From: Cherax quadricarinatus
Lineage: Eukaryota; Arthropoda; Malacostraca; Decapoda; Parastacidae
Length of the DNA: 64,000 nucleotides
Assembly: GCF_038502225.1 (NCBI RefSeq)
Contig: NC_091352.1
Span: forward strand, 23,376,803 to 23,440,802
Direction: 5' to 3'
Each line of letters begins with the position of its first letter. Position 1 is the first letter of the stretch. Shown here piece by piece: positions 63,663-64,000 of this stretch. Below the pieces are notes generated by a model that was not told the origin of the DNA, searched no databases, and saw only the letters and a program-made list of their open reading frames with translations. The position numbers and the translations under genes are program-made.

Positions 63663-64000
63663 TGTTACAAAAAACTCGATTCTAAAAGCTTAGATATCTC
63701 CAGGTAATACTAGAAAGGACTGCCCTTCTAGCATCCAGCCTGTTACTGGGTTTTCGTAACAAGTAGTCAGTATCCTTGTCCAATTATCCATTATAATTCA
63801 GTATTATTCAATAGTGCTTCAGGATTACAACTGGTAGGCTACTAACTAGAGAAATTAAAATTTAATAAATTTATTAATCATTAAGTTGTCTAGAGGTATA
63901 TTATCAAATTAAATTAATCACAGCAATCAAAATAAAATCAATCTCTCGAGTTCAATATTATTGTGCTGAAAGCACATATCACATTTATAATTCTTAAGTA
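63663..64000 (-). repeat. C3: family C LTR, cut by the window edge
   Basis: TGTTACAAAAAACTCGATTC, as in the C1 LTR starts with small differences (ACTCG for ACGCG; extra ATTAATCATTAAGTTG near 63880). Minus orientation. Only the first 338 bp are in the window, so solo LTR and full element cannot be told apart. Confidence 0.9.

Overview
The window is eukaryotic heterochromatin-like DNA with no recognisable host protein gene and no rRNA gene. I infer a decapod crustacean (crayfish, lobster or shrimp type). The basis is that several interspersed repeats here look like ones I associate with decapod genomes: a LINE 3' end with the 'CGGGCCACCCTGCCTTGG' tail, the 'GTGGCGAAACG'-type repeat, the 'GGCCAGTAGGCCTGCTGCAG' LINE tail, and a tRNA-like SINE head. 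That assignment rests on recognition, not on a search.

Almost everything is transposon or tandem repeat. Three families of Ty3/gypsy-like LTR retrotransposons, called A, B and C here, dominate. In all three the integrase lies upstream of the reverse transcriptase (gag, protease, integrase, RT, RNase H). This is the Ty1/copia domain order in a gypsy-type protein, as in the Gmr1-like group. Family A: fragment A0 (1-616), A1 (617-8037) and A2 (21173-28015), all on the minus strand and all decayed. Family B: truncated B1 (8038-11318, minus), intact B2 (28869-34954, plus), a solo LTR (36950-37375) and decayed B3 (45034-58247, minus). Family C: C1 (11405-17598, minus), C2 (50257-57445, plus, nested inside the leader of B3) and the start of a third LTR (63663-64000).

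Layout. 1-11318 is an A0/A1/B1 pile-up. 11319-18150 is an old LINE 3' end split by C1. 18150-20200 holds minus-strand LINE endonuclease and linker fragments. 20526-20844 is a head-to-head pair of tRNA-like SINE heads. 21032-28570 is a 50-bp minisatellite split by A2 and by a short repeat. 28869-34954 is B2. 34955-35555 contains a dispersed repeat. 35556-43045 is a 34-bp satellite with a higher-order duplication, carrying a LINE tail and a solo B LTR. 43060-45033 is a CCA/ATCCTC minisatellite. 45034-58247 is B3 with C2 inside it. 58248-58548 is an inverted copy of the satellite edge. 58549-63305 is a nearly full-length but frameshifted L1/Tx1-type LINE, followed by AT-rich DNA and the C3 LTR.

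B2 is the only element that looks capable of autonomous transposition: a 1532-aa single ORF with complete catalytic motifs, LTRs that read as identical, a PBS, a PPT and a 5-bp target duplication. C2 is also young and encodes an open 1239-aa protein, but it lacks nucleocapsid and protease through one in-frame deletion. C1 retains those domains but lacks the integrase core and RT. The points most worth a second look are: the TG...TA LTR ends of family B; the YFDN in place of YxDD in all family A RTs; the UGA-CUAG stop between gag and protease in C1; and an inverted duplication linking the solo B LTR to B3.
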